From Devosia sp. (GTDB taxonomy: Bacteria > Pseudomonadota > Alphaproteobacteria > Rhizobiales > Devosiaceae), in NCBI RefSeq assembly GCF_030689745.1, contig NZ_JAUYGL010000146.1:1-60541 (forward strand): a stretch of 60,541 nucleotides of DNA. Reading direction: 5' to 3'. Below are positions 45,400 through 56,438 of the stretch, in pieces. The position numbers and the translations under genes are program-made. The notes under the pieces are model-generated. The model had not been told where the DNA came from. It ran no database searches and saw only the letters and a program-made list of their open reading frames with translations. Every line of letters starts with the position of its first letter. The first letter of the stretch is position 1.

Positions 45400-45821
45400 T
45401 ATCGGTCTCCAATAAGGTGTAGCACCACCTCGCGCCGATGGGGTCGGCGGCGGTGCTCATAAAGATAAATCCCCTGCCAGTTGCCCAGCACCGGTGCCCC
45501 ATGACTGACCGGCACGCCGATCGAGGTCTGCGTCAGCGCTGCCCGGATATGGGCCGGCATGTCGTCTGCGCCCTCGGTGGTATGCACCAGCCAGTCCATG
45601 CCCTCCGGCACCAGGCGCGCAAAGAACCCGTCAAGATCGGTCTTGACGTCGTCGTCGGCGTTTTCCTGGATCAGCAGTGAGCAGGAGGTGTGCCGGACAA
45701 ACAGGGTCAGCAGTCCGGTTGCCACGTCAGCGGCGCTGACGAAGTCCTGCACCGCACGGGTAAATTCGTACAGTCCCTGGCCCTGGGTGGAAATGATGAT
45801 GGTGTCGATGGCTTGCTGCAT
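45399..45821 (-). CDS. YjbQ family protein (UPF0047)
   Basis: 140-residue YjbQ-type protein. Conserved residues are visible in V-R-H-T-S-C-S-L-L-I-Q-E-N near 43-55 and H-G-A-P-V-L-G-N-W-Q-G-I-Y-L-Y-E-H at 107-123, where the histidines form the presumed metal site. The family has been described as secondary thiamine-phosphate synthase, a weak side activity, so its true role is uncertain. It is upstream of and coupled to the TSUP gene. Confidence 0.92.
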   Translation of the reverse strand: MQQAIDTIIISTQGQGLYEFTRAVQDFVSAADVATGLLTLFVRHTSCSLLIQENADDDVKTDLDGFFARLVPEGMDWLVHTTEGADDMPAHIRAALTQTSIGVPVSHGAPVLGNWQGIYLYEHRRRPHRREVVLHLIGDR

Positions 45822-46073
45822 CCCTTGGGCCTAGCACGGGAACGCCCGCCTCAACAGCGCAACCACAAGCCAATTCGTTCGGCATGCCGCATTCGCGCCA
45901 CTATCGCCGCGCCTGTGATGACGCGCCAGGGCAGGGAACCATGGCAAACCCCAGGCGTTCTGGCCTTGCGGGATTGTCACATCACATCGCAGTGCACTGA
46001 ATCCATTCAGACTGCATTCACACTGCCACCGCGATGCTTGGCCCAATCGCCAATCGACTTAAAGGAAAAAACA

Positions 46074-48209
46074 ATGCGCCTTAGAAACTGGCTTCTTACC
46101 GGCACCAGCATCGGCCTGATGGCCATGCTGCCGATGACCGCCCGTGCCCAGGACGGTGACCTTGTCGCTGCCTATCAGGCCTATACAACTGCACAGGCAT
46201 CAGGCGACGCCGCCGCCCTTGCTGTTGCCGAGGGCACCTTCACCGAGGCCTGTATCGTTGCCGGCTATGTCAGCATCGAGGAGTGCATCGCGGCAGTCGA
46301 GGCCAATGCCGCCGTCGCGGCTGAACCGGCTGCCCCGGCACCTGCAGAACCCGCGCCGGCTGAAGCTGCGCCCGCAGAGGAAGAAGCTGCACCCGTAGAG
46401 GAAGCAGCACCGGCTGCCGAGCCTGCCCCTGAGGCAGCCCCCGAGCCTGCCGCCGAAATTGCGCCCGAGCCCGAAGCCGCGCCTGAACCCGTAGCAGAGC
46501 CCGCGCCTGAACCCGTAGCCGAGCCCGCACCAGAGGCCGAAGCTGCGCCCGTTGCAGAAGAGGCCGCTCCGGTTGAAGAACCTGCTCCGGTTGCCGAACC
46601 AGCAGCCACTGCAGAAGAAGAGCCAGCACCCGCTGCAGAACCAGCCCCCGCTGAAGAACCCGCACCAATTGCTGAGCCCGCTCCGGCTGAAGAGGCAACG
46701 CCAGCTGCTACGCCCACCATGGACATCAGCGCCGAGCTGCAGGTCCAGGTCGATCTCTACAACGCCGCCATCGCCGACATGATGGCCGGTGGCGACCAGG
46801 CTGCCGCCCAGGCCCAGATGGCTGCTGCCCAGCAGGCCATCGCTGATCTGTGCGCCCAGGCTGGCGTGGCTGACGTTACCGCATGCCTGGCCAATTATGG
46901 CCTGGAACTGCCGGCCGTCCCCAATATGGAACAGCCTGTGGAACAGGTCGAAGCCCTGCCCGAAGGCGTGACCGAGGAGCAGGTCGCCCCCGTGCTCGAC
47001 AGCGCCAAGGATCCCGAAGCGCCGGTAGAGGGCGAGGCATCGGCTCAGCCGGCGCCTGAAGTCGCTGCAGAACCGGCACCGACCGACGATGCCAGCTCGC
47101 AGGCCCGCTTCGAGGCCATGGAAATCCAGGCCGTCACCGCCGAGGAAGGCCTGATGGTTGAGGCTGCAGCCCTTGAGGAGCCAACGACGCCTCAGAACGT
47201 GACGATCATCAACCAGACCACCGTCACCAATAACAACACCACCAATATCGACAATACCGGCGCCACGATCGGCCAGCAGCAGAACAACGTCATCACCGAA
47301 CAGGCGGCTGACGTGGCGACTGGCCAGGCGGCCGGTACCGGCGTTCTGCAGCCTCTCGATCCGGGTCAGGCCATCACCCAGGTGATCCTGCAGATCGGCT
47401 CGCAGCTGATCGTCAACTCGATCGGCCAGGATACCGACCGCTTCTACAATGCCCAGGAAGACGAAATCTTCTACGAAAACCTGAGCAATGGCCGCGTGCG
47501 CGAAACCATCACCCGTCCCGATGGCAGCCAGATCATCACCGTCCGCAATCGCTATGGCGACGTGCTGCGTCGCTCGCGCATTGATCCCGATGGCCGCGAA
47601 TATGTGCTCGCCTATTTTGACGATCGCTATGACAACGACCTCAATGTATGGCGTGACCCGGGTCGTGACCTGCCCCCGCTCAGCCTGAACATTCCGGTGC
47701 AGGACTACGTGCTGGATGCTGAATATGCCGACGAGAATGAAGTCCAGGTCTTCTTCAGCCAGCCACCGGTTGAGCAGGTTGCCCGGCTCTATTCCATCGA
47801 CGAGGTCAAGCGGTCGGCCCGCGTTCGCGACAGCGTGCGCAAGCTCGAAGTGGGCGGTCTGACATTCGACACCGGCGCCGCCACCATCAGCCGTGACCAG
47901 GTTGGTGCCCTGTCCAATGTCGCCAATGCCATGCTGCAGCTGCTCGACCGCAACCCCGGCGAAACCTTCCTCATCGAAGGTCATACCGACGCGGTGGGCT
48001 CGGAAATCTCCAACCTGCAGCTGTCCGATCTGCGCGCTGCCACTGTGGCGCGCATCCTGACCGACTTCTACGACGTGCCGCCGGAAAACCTGGCTACCCA
48101 GGGCTATGGCGAACGTTATCTCAAGATCCGCACCGAGTCGGCAGAACGCGAAAACCGTCGCGTTACCATCCGCCGCATCACGCCGCTGATCACCGTCGCC
48201 AACAAATAA
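46074..48209 (+). CDS. OmpA-family outer-membrane protein with long Ala/Pro/Glu-rich region
   Basis: 711-residue exported protein. A signal peptide ends at A-R-A-Q (residue 26). A short Cys-containing domain follows, then an Ala/Pro/Glu-rich region at about residues 80-212 with repeated A-P-A-E-E-A/E-P-A-P units, a helical part, a second A/P/E patch near 315-345, an Asn-rich stretch (T-V-T-N-N-N-T-T-N-I-D) near 375-405, and a C-terminal OmpA-like peptidoglycan-binding domain (about 588-702: D-T-G-A-A-T-I, I-E-G-H-T-D-A-V-G-S). The A/P/E region probably spans the periplasm as an extended linker. AAAGGAAAAAA precedes the ATG. Confidence 0.9.
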   Translation: MRLRNWLLTGTSIGLMAMLPMTARAQDGDLVAAYQAYTTAQASGDAAALAVAEGTFTEACIVAGYVSIEECIAAVEANAAVAAEPAAPAPAEPAPAEAAPAEEEAAPVEEAAPAAEPAPEAAPEPAAEIAPEPEAAPEPVAEPAPEPVAEPAPEAEAAPVAEEAAPVEEPAPVAEPAATAEEEPAPAAEPAPAEEPAPIAEPAPAEEATPAATPTMDISAELQVQVDLYNAAIADMMAGGDQAAAQAQMAAAQQAIADLCAQAGVADVTACLANYGLELPAVPNMEQPVEQVEALPEGVTEEQVAPVLDSAKDPEAPVEGEASAQPAPEVAAEPAPTDDASSQARFEAMEIQAVTAEEGLMVEAAALEEPTTPQNVTIINQTTVTNNNTTNIDNTGATIGQQQNNVITEQAADVATGQAAGTGVLQPLDPGQAITQVILQIGSQLIVNSIGQDTDRFYNAQEDEIFYENLSNGRVRETITRPDGSQIITVRNRYGDVLRRSRIDPDGREYVLAYFDDRYDNDLNVWRDPGRDLPPLSLNIPVQDYVLDAEYADENEVQVFFSQPPVEQVARLYSIDEVKRSARVRDSVRKLEVGGLTFDTGAATISRDQVGALSNVANAMLQLLDRNPGETFLIEGHTDAVGSEISNLQLSDLRAATVARILTDFYDVPPENLATQGYGERYLKIRTESAERENRRVTIRRITPLITVANK

Positions 48210-48226
48210 GGCGACTGCAATCCAGA

Positions 48227-48258
48227 CAACAGGCCGGGCCACTGTGCCCGGCCTGTTG
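48227..48258 (+). terminator. terminator after the OmpA-family gene
   Basis: 13-base perfect stem CAACAGGCCGGGC/GCCCGGCCTGTTG with a 6-base loop, 17 bases after the stop codon and followed by CTGTTC. The remaining 230 bases to the next gene are likely promoter sequence. Confidence 0.75.
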
Positions 48259-48492
48259 CTGTTCAGACAGTATCTGGCCTTGCCCCCCCGACACGGGCGG
48301 CAAATCAGCGACAACAGGGTCCAGCGTGCTTACTGGCGACCCGGCACGCGGCAACAGCGATCAATTGCCGGTCTCCCGCCCAGACCGCAGCACCGGATAA
48401 CAAAATCTTTTGAAAACTGTGATCACGTATTCGGGAACAAAATCAAAATACGCGCGTTCTTCAGCCATAGGTTCGAACAAAGGATTACGACT

Positions 48493-48882
48493 ATGGCTAC
48501 TCCCGAACGCGACACTGTCTATACCAATGATGGCAACCGCACCGTCTATACGCGTGAAAGCAATGGCACGGGCTGGTTTGTTGGCATTATCGTCGCCTTG
48601 GCCCTGCTGGCCATCGGCTACCTTGTATTCTCCGCCAATTCAGGCCCAGCCACCACGGGCGATGTGAACACCGCGCCAGCGATCGAGGCTCCGGCCGATC
48701 CAGCCACGGCCCCTGCGCCGATGACTGAAGCTCCGGCCATGGCGCCTGAAGCGGCTCCGATGACCGATGCTGCACCAGCGACCGAAACCGCTCCGGCAGC
48801 CGAAGCACCGGCCCCGGCGGCTGACCCTGCCAACAGCACGACCACTGAAGCCCCGGCCACTCCCGCCGCACCGGCTCAGTAA
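48493..48882 (+). CDS. small single-pass membrane protein with Ala/Pro-rich tail
   Basis: 129-residue protein. Residues 1-27 are polar (D-T-V-Y-T-N-D-G-N-R-T-V-Y-T), one membrane segment follows (W-F-V-G-I-I-V-A-L-A-L-L-A-I-G-Y-L-V-F), and the last 80 residues are almost only Ala, Pro, Glu, Thr and Met in A-P-A-x-E-A/T units. I do not recognise a defined family. Its tail composition resembles the linker of the preceding OmpA-like protein. The ATG at 48493 follows AAAGGATTACGACT. Confidence 0.75.
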   Translation: MATPERDTVYTNDGNRTVYTRESNGTGWFVGIIVALALLAIGYLVFSANSGPATTGDVNTAPAIEAPADPATAPAPMTEAPAMAPEAAPMTDAAPATETAPAAEAPAPAADPANSTTTEAPATPAAPAQ

Positions 48883-48929
48883 TCCTGCTGTCGGCAGCAG
48901 TCCTGGAACCTCCACCAGGCTGCAATGAA

Positions 48930-48956
48930 GGCCCCGGTCGCCCCGCCGGGGTCTTT
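48930..48956 (+). terminator. rho-independent terminator
   Basis: Stem GGCCCCGG (48930-48937) with CCGGGGTC (48946-48953, one G-T pair), 8-base loop, then TTTGTTTG. It follows the small membrane-protein gene. Confidence 0.75.
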
Positions 48957-49045
48957 GTTTGTCCAGGCGCTTTGCCGGACAAACCGGCCTCTTGCACTGA
49001 GCGTTTTTGCTACCCACATCCCCAGCCAGCACCAAGGGAGCCACC

Positions 49046-49735
49046 ATGTTCAATATCGACCAGATCCTCAATGCGCTTCAGAACGATCCTGATACCCGGC
49101 GCACGGCGATGACCGGCGCCGCCGGTATGGCTGCCGGCATGCTGCTGAGCGGTGGCGGTCTGGGCAAGCTCGCCGGCAACGCCGTCAAGCTCGGCGCCGT
49201 GGCGGCTGTCGGCGGGCTCGCCTACAATGCCTGGCAGAATTATCAGAACAACCAGCCCGATGGTGCCGCGGACACGCCCCCGCGCGATGCGTTCATCCCG
49301 CCCGCGAGTGACGCCACCAGCCAGGAACAACTGGGCAAGACCCTGGTCCGCGCCATGATCGCCGCTGCCAAGGCCGATGGCCGTATCGATGCCGACGAGA
49401 AGGAAGCCATCTTTGGCAGGCTGGAGACGATGAACCTGTCGGCCGAGGAAAAAGCCTGGGTCTTTGATGAACTCTCGACCCCGCTCGATATCAATGCTGT
49501 CGTGGCGCGCGCTGATACCCCCGCCCATGCCACCGAGATCTACGCGGCCTCGCTGGTCGCCATCTCGGCCGATACCGCTTCCGAGCGCGCCTATCTCGAT
49601 GTCCTGGCCACCAGGCTCAAACTCGATCCCGCGCTGGTCGGCGAAATCCACAAGGCAGCGGGCGAACGCGCCCCGGAGCCGGCACCGGCTGCCGCCAACT
49701 CCTTTGCCTATACCCCCTCGTCCAGCAACGTTTGA
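49046..49735 (+). CDS. DUF533 (TerB-like) protein
   Basis: 229-residue DUF533/YebE-type protein. An N-terminal Gly-rich membrane-like region (A-A-G-M-A-A-G-M-L-L-S-G-G-G-L-G) is followed by a TerB-like helical domain at about 95-210, with A-M-I-A-A-A-K-A-D-G-R-I-D-A-D-E-K as the hallmark acidic motif. Function is unknown; related YebE genes respond to envelope stress. The ATG at 49046 has AGGGAG upstream. Confidence 0.9.
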   Translation: MFNIDQILNALQNDPDTRRTAMTGAAGMAAGMLLSGGGLGKLAGNAVKLGAVAAVGGLAYNAWQNYQNNQPDGAADTPPRDAFIPPASDATSQEQLGKTLVRAMIAAAKADGRIDADEKEAIFGRLETMNLSAEEKAWVFDELSTPLDINAVVARADTPAHATEIYAASLVAISADTASERAYLDVLATRLKLDPALVGEIHKAAGERAPEPAPAAANSFAYTPSSSNV

Positions 49736-49822
49736 GCCGGCACCGCCGCGCGGTTACATCGCTGTGCGTTCTTGATCGTTCGCCCGGCAGGGTTCATCTG
49801 TCGGCCAACCAGGAGCGACCAG

Positions 49823-50878
49823 ATGGAACTCGGCCTTTATTCCTTCGCGGAAAACACCCCCGACCCGCTCAATGGCGGCGCCTTGCAGAGCCCCGCCGAA
49901 CGGCTGAGCGACCTGCTCGAGGAGATCGAGCTGGCGGACCAGCTTGGCCTGTCCTTCTACGGCCTGGGCGAGCACCACCGCCCTGACTATACCGCCTCCG
50001 CGCCGGTCACCATTCTGGCCGCCGCCGCGGCGCGCACCAAATCCATCCGCCTCTCCACGGCGGTCACCGTGCTGAGTTCGGATGATCCGATCCGCGTCTA
50101 CCAGCAGTTCGCCACGCTCGACAATCTCAGCCAGGGCCGCGCCGAAATCATGGCCGGACGCGGCTCCTTCGTGGAGAGCTTTCCGCTGTTCGGGCTCGAT
50201 CTGAATGACTACGACAGCCTGTTCGAGGAAAAGCTCGAACTGCTGCTCAAGCTGCGCCAGGGCGGCCCGATAAATTGGCCCGGTGGCCAGCACACCAAGC
50301 CCATTGCCGGCATTGCGCTCTATCCGGTGCCGGTGCAGCAACCCATCCCGCTGTGGATCGCGGTTGGCGGCACCCCCAATTCGGTGGCCCGCGCCGCCTA
50401 TCATGGCCTGCCCCTGATGATCGCCATCATCGGCGGCCAGCCACGCCAGTTCGCCCCACTGGTCCAATTCTATCGTGAGACCGCAACCAAGGTCGGGCGC
50501 GACCCCAAGACCCTGCCGGTCGGCATCAGTTCACATGGCTTCATCGCCGCCGACAGCCAGGACGCGCGCGACCTGGCCTATCCGGCCCATAGTGCGGCCA
50601 TGAACCGCATCGGCAAGGAGCGCGGCTGGCCGCCGACCAGCCGCAGCCAGTTCGACGCCAGCTCGACGCCCGAAGGCGCCTATTTCATGGGCTCGCCGCA
50701 GGAGATTATCGACAAGATCCTGGCCCAGCACGAATGGTTCCGCCATGACCGCTTCGGCCTGCAGCTCAGCGTCGGCACCCTGCCGCACGCCAAGGTCATG
50801 CAGGCCATCGAGCTTTATGGAACGGTGGTAAAGCCGGCCATCGACAAGGCGCTGGGGACTACTTCCCCGAGCGCTTGA
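49823..50878 (+). CDS. LLM-class flavin-dependent oxidoreductase
   Basis: 351-residue luciferase-like monooxygenase or reductase. The family pattern includes F-Y-G-L-G-E-H-H near 45-52, A-A-A-A-R-T-K-S-I-R-L-S-T-A-V-T-V-L-S near 68-86 and R-A-E-I-M-A-G-R-G-S near 110-119, all parts of the FMN-binding TIM barrel. AGGAG lies upstream of the ATG at 49823. Substrate unknown. Its last 20 bases overlap the converging small gene. Confidence 0.9.
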   Translation: MELGLYSFAENTPDPLNGGALQSPAERLSDLLEEIELADQLGLSFYGLGEHHRPDYTASAPVTILAAAAARTKSIRLSTAVTVLSSDDPIRVYQQFATLDNLSQGRAEIMAGRGSFVESFPLFGLDLNDYDSLFEEKLELLLKLRQGGPINWPGGQHTKPIAGIALYPVPVQQPIPLWIAVGGTPNSVARAAYHGLPLMIAIIGGQPRQFAPLVQFYRETATKVGRDPKTLPVGISSHGFIAADSQDARDLAYPAHSAAMNRIGKERGWPPTSRSQFDASSTPEGAYFMGSPQEIIDKILAQHEWFRHDRFGLQLSVGTLPHAKVMQAIELYGTVVKPAIDKALGTTSPSA

Positions 50879-51080
50879 GGGTCTTGATCTCGAGCGGCGG
50901 CATGCCCGACTTCTCCGAGATCAGGCGGTCCTGCTCTTCAATCGCGGCCTTGGCGGGTTCGTCCCCGTCCAGGCCCCCCAGCAGGGCCGCATCGACCTTG
51001 CGGTTGGAACGCTGGCTGCCATCGACATAGAACACGTCAAACATCACGAATTCGCTGCGCGCGGTGGGTTTCCTGGCCAT
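50859..51080 (-). CDS. small conserved-type hypothetical protein
   Basis: 73-residue basic protein with no family I can name. It reads F-V-M-F-D-V-F-Y-V-D-G-S-Q-R-S-N-R-K-V at its core, then an acidic helix-like part. The codon use fits neighbouring genes and it follows two small genes in the same direction downstream of rpoD. Its 3' end overlaps the LLM gene by 20 bases tail to tail. Confidence 0.6.
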   Translation of the reverse strand: MARKPTARSEFVMFDVFYVDGSQRSNRKVDAALLGGLDGDEPAKAAIEEQDRLISEKSGMPPLEIKTLKRSGK

Positions 51081-51169
51081 GGTTTTATACTCCTATGCGG
51101 CAGCATGGCCCCGCGAACCCTCTCGGTCCGCAGGCGCCCCGGCTGCACCGATAATTCTGTTTGTCGAAA

Positions 51170-51460
51170 CTAGCTGAAAATCTTCTCGCCCTGCTCGTCA
51201 ATGATCTGCTTGCCCTTGGACAGCGCCAGGGCAGTCAGGTCGTCGCGCGAGCTCATCCGGTCGGCCCGAACGAAGCGATGGGTCTTGAGCACCCCGTCGA
51301 TGGTCTTCTCGATGGTGCCGGCGAGCTGCAATTCGCTGCCGGCCTTCATTTCGATGGCCTTGATCGCAAAGCCCTTATAGGCCTCTTCGCCCAGCACCTT
51401 GTCACCGGCGGGCGCGGCGTCGACCGCGCCACCACCAAACAGGCTTTTCCAGAACGACAT
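51170..51460 (-). CDS. HlyU family protein
   Basis: 96-residue HlyU-type protein (PF10115 type). It starts M-S-F-W-K-S-L-F-G-G-G and contains Y-K-G-F-A-I-K-A, the E-L-Q-L-A-G-T-I-E-K strand and F-V-R-A-D-R-M-S-S-R-D-D, all common in this family. The name comes from a proposed haemolysin activator, but most alphaproteobacterial members have no tested role. It lies 25 bases downstream of the DUF2442 gene. Confidence 0.85.
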   Translation of the reverse strand: MSFWKSLFGGGAVDAAPAGDKVLGEEAYKGFAIKAIEMKAGSELQLAGTIEKTIDGVLKTHRFVRADRMSSRDDLTALALSKGKQIIDEQGEKIFS

Positions 51461-51485
51461 GGCTTCGTCTCCTCTTGCGGCCGAT

Positions 51486-51776
51486 TCAGCGCCTGCGGCG
51501 GACCGGCAACGGCAATCGTAATTCGCCGCGTTTTTCCATTTCCTCGCGCAGCCAGGCCGGCGAGATATCAAAGTGGTTCGGCCAGGTCGGCACGCCATTG
51601 GCCAGTTCGACCGAAGCAAAAAACCGTCGATCCCGCAACGGTTCCGTGCCCTCGCCGCGCTCCCCGATCATGCTGGCGGCATCAAACGTGCCCGAAGACT
51701 CGTCTGAAAAACTCACCACCAGCTTGAACGGCACGATGGCCCTTATGGCCGTTACCTTGAGCCGCGCAACGGCCAT
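51486..51776 (-). CDS. DUF2442 family protein
   Basis: 96-residue DUF2442 protein. The family pattern is evident: L-V-V-S-F-S-D-E-S-S-G-T-F-D near 20-33, L-R-D-R-R-F-F-A-S-V near 47-56 and V-P-T-W-P-N-H-F-D-I-S-P near 62-73. DUF2442 proteins often pair with DUF4160 proteins in toxin-antitoxin-like loci, but no partner is present. It starts 12 bases after rpoD, so probably shares its transcript. Confidence 0.85.
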   Translation of the reverse strand: MAVARLKVTAIRAIVPFKLVVSFSDESSGTFDAASMIGERGEGTEPLRDRRFFASVELANGVPTWPNHFDISPAWLREEMEKRGELRLPLPVRRRR

Positions 51777-51788
51777 ACCCAGCCGCTC

Positions 51789-53855
<2,067 letters not shown>

Positions 53856-53986
53856 CTGGTACTCCGTCGGCACCCGTCTGCGCTCGGGCCCGAATAAGGC
53901 TTTAAGTGGTGACACCTCAAAGCAAGGTAAAGGTTCGGTCACCAAGGCGTTAACGCCAGCAGCAACCAGGTCCGTCTCGAACTTAT

Positions 53987-54043
53987 CGCATGATCATATG
54001 CGAAATCGCGCGTACGCGCTGGCTTTTAGAGCATTCTCTAAAA
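53987..54043 (-). other. three clustered palindromes between dnaG and rpoD
   Basis: CGCAT...ATGCG (53987-54002), the perfect 12-base palindrome GCGCGTACGCGC (54008-54019) and TTTTAGAG-CATT-CTCTAAAA (54024-54043) lie side by side. The last overlaps the dnaG stop codon. They may serve mRNA processing, partial termination or an rpoD promoter. The AGAGCAT and GCATGATC words recall a dispersed palindromic repeat of Hyphomicrobiales. Confidence 0.6.
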
Positions 54044-55972
54044 ACTGCGTGTCGCGCGCCCCGATAACGAACCAAATCCTTCGATCAATGCCTCGGTGCC
54101 ATCGACAGTGGTAATCTGGTTCTTGATGTCCCGCAGCCTTTCAAAGGTTTCTTCGCTCGGGACTTCGCCCAGCGCTGCTTCGGCTGCTTTAAGCTCTCTA
54201 TTTAGCTGAACTTTCTTGTTATGCAAGGCCAAGGCATGACTCAATCCGGTCTGGGCATCGGCCAGCGCGATCTCCGAGCCGATCTGCCAGACCCCCTGCC
54301 GCATCAGCACATCCTCCATCCGGGCCAGCGCTGCGCCATGTCCACGCACGCCCAGCGCCGCTTTCAGGTCATTGCCCGAGATGTCGTGATGGCGCACCGC
54401 CAGGTTGAGAATCTCGCTCATCACTTTTTGCGCAGCCGGGGTTTCAAAGTCCAGATTGGCCAGCATTTCGAAACTGTCCTCCACCAGCGCCGGGTGATTG
54501 ACCAGGCTGAGGATGATCGCGGCCTCGCGCGGCGTGGCGTCCGCCACCGAGCCCGGCTTGAGCAGCCGCGAATTGCGCAGGGTGTCCGACACCACCAGCT
54601 TGGGCGTGCCCCGGCCGGGATAGCCATAGGCGCCGCTCTGGCCATAGCGCTGCTGGCCGTGGCGCGGCTCGAAGCGATTCTGCCGCACCGGCGCCAGAAA
54701 GGCCCGCAGCTTTTCATCGAACGCCTGGCCATAATGGAACCGCACCGACGAATCCTGGATCGAGTTGGCGCGCTCGCGCAGCCGCGCCTGCAGCGCCGCC
54801 CGCGCTTCGGGCGTCTCGGGCACCAACCCGCCGGTTTCCATGCTCCAGATCACATCCGACAGGCTCCGCGCCCGGTCCAGCACATCGGCGAACGCCGCAC
54901 GCCCCTGCGCCTTGATCAGGTCATCGGGATCCTGCCCTTCCGGCAAGGTGGCGATGCGCACGGTAAAGCCCGGCTTGAGATGGGGCAGCACCAGGTCTGC
55001 CGAGCGTTCTGCCGCCTTCTGTCCGGCCTTGTCGCCGTCAAAGCACAGGATCGGGTCCGGGCTCATCCGCCACAGCAATTGCAGATGTTCTTCGGTCAGC
55101 GCCGTGCCCAGTGGCGCCACCGTGCCCTCAAAGCCCGCGGCCACCGCCGCAATCACGTCGAGATAGCCTTCCACCACGACAATCGTGCCGCCATCGCGCG
55201 CGGCCTGCCGCGCCGTCTGGCCATTATAGAGGGTCTGCCTTTTGTGAAACAGTTCGGTCTCGGGCGAGTTGAGATATTTGGCCGGCACATCGGCTGACAG
55301 GGCCCGCCCGCCAAAGGCGATCACCTTGCCGCGAAAATCCATGATCGGGAACATCACCCGGTTGCGGAACCGGTCATAGGGCAGCGGGTCATTCTCGCGC
55401 ACCGCCACCATGCCGGTATCGATCATGTCCTGCGCCGACACGCCATTGGCCGCCAGGTGTTCCTTGAGCCCGTTGCGGCTGTCGGGCGCAAAGCCGATGC
55501 GGAAGCGTGCCTGGCTCTGCGCCGAGACCCCGCGTTCCAGCAGATAGCCGCGTGCCCGCGCCCCGATATTATGGCTCAGTGCGGCCTCGAAATATTTCGT
55601 CGCCAGTTCCATGACATCGGTCAGCGATTTGCGTTCGGCGGCCCGCTGCTCCTGCCGTTCGTCGCGCGCCGGCATCGGCAGGCCCGCCATTTCGGCCAGC
55701 CGTTCCACCGCTTCGGGAAAACTCATCCCGACCTTTTCGGTCAGAAAGCGAAAATGATCGCCCGACACGCCGCAGCCAAAGCAGTGATAGATGCCGCGCC
55801 GGTCATCGGCGTGAAAACTCGGGCTTTTTTCGCCATGAAACGGGCAGCAGGCCCACATATCGCCCTTGGCCGGCTGGCTCTTGCGCTTGTCCCACATGAC
55901 GTGCTCGCCCACCACCTGCGTGATGGGCAGCCGTTGACGGATCTCGTCCAGAAACTGATCGGAAAAGCGCAT
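54038..55972 (-). CDS. dnaG: DNA primase DnaG
   Basis: 644-residue primase that makes RNA primers for replication. The N-terminal zinc ribbon uses C43, H46, C64 and C67. The catalytic core and TOPRIM domain (about 150-350) include V-V-V-E-G-Y-L-D-V-I-A and the acidic L-C-F-D-G-D-K-A-G-Q-K. The C-terminal helical domain should bind DnaB. The stop codon is inside a hairpin. The start at 55972 has no close strong ribosome site but gives the normal N-terminus. Confidence 0.97.
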   Translation of the reverse strand: MRFSDQFLDEIRQRLPITQVVGEHVMWDKRKSQPAKGDMWACCPFHGEKSPSFHADDRRGIYHCFGCGVSGDHFRFLTEKVGMSFPEAVERLAEMAGLPMPARDERQEQRAAERKSLTDVMELATKYFEAALSHNIGARARGYLLERGVSAQSQARFRIGFAPDSRNGLKEHLAANGVSAQDMIDTGMVAVRENDPLPYDRFRNRVMFPIMDFRGKVIAFGGRALSADVPAKYLNSPETELFHKRQTLYNGQTARQAARDGGTIVVVEGYLDVIAAVAAGFEGTVAPLGTALTEEHLQLLWRMSPDPILCFDGDKAGQKAAERSADLVLPHLKPGFTVRIATLPEGQDPDDLIKAQGRAAFADVLDRARSLSDVIWSMETGGLVPETPEARAALQARLRERANSIQDSSVRFHYGQAFDEKLRAFLAPVRQNRFEPRHGQQRYGQSGAYGYPGRGTPKLVVSDTLRNSRLLKPGSVADATPREAAIILSLVNHPALVEDSFEMLANLDFETPAAQKVMSEILNLAVRHHDISGNDLKAALGVRGHGAALARMEDVLMRQGVWQIGSEIALADAQTGLSHALALHNKKVQLNRELKAAEAALGEVPSEETFERLRDIKNQITTVDGTEALIEGFGSLSGRATRSF

Positions 55973-56030
55973 GACATGTTAGATAAGCATTCGCGGGGCC
56001 TGAGTCACGGCCCATGTTCTTATCCACAGC

Positions 56031-56438
56031 ATGGACCGTTCCGTGGCTATTTCCAGCAAGTTCCGTTTCCGCAATCTGATGCTGTTCACCACCCTGCCGG
56101 CGCTGCTGGTCGGCGCCCTGCTCTGGCTACTCGCCGGCGCCCTGCCCACCTGCAGCAGCATCGAGCGCGCCCGCCTCACCGCGCCCGACGCGACGTTTGA
56201 CCTGGTGGTCTTTGCCCGCACCTGCGGTCCCGACACCGAACCAAACACCCAGGCGGCGCTGATCCCGGCTGGCGCCGCTCTTGCCGACGACGCCGTCAGC
56301 TTTCTGTCCATCGGCGCTGACGCCGATCTGGCGCCGCGCTGGGACGGCTTTGGCAATATCGAATTGACCGTGCCGGTGGCCGCGAAAATCCATCGCCAGG
56401 ACGATGCCGTCGCCGGCATCGCCGTGATCTATCGCTGA
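56031..56438 (+). CDS. hypothetical membrane-anchored protein
   Basis: 135-residue protein with one N-terminal membrane segment (L-L-V-G-A-L-L-W-L-L-A-G-A-L) and a periplasmic part with two Cys (P-T-C-S-S-I and A-R-T-C-G-P) that could form a disulfide. I recognise no family. It is divergent from dnaG by 58 bases and its stop abuts that of the following minus-strand gene (TGATCA). The ATG at 56031 lacks a clear ribosome site; a GTG at 56043 is an alternative. Confidence 0.6.
   Translation: MDRSVAISSKFRFRNLMLFTTLPALLVGALLWLLAGALPTCSSIERARLTAPDATFDLVVFARTCGPDTEPNTQAALIPAGAALADDAVSFLSIGADADLAPRWDGFGNIELTVPVAAKIHRQDDAVAGIAVIYR

Noticed and set aside
46200..48314. Very long open frame (about 700 codons) antisense to the OmpA-like gene
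   Set aside because: It arises from the GC-rich, repetitive codons of the real gene; its product is low-complexity Gly/Arg/Phe sequence with no family match, while the plus-strand gene has a signal peptide and OmpA domain.
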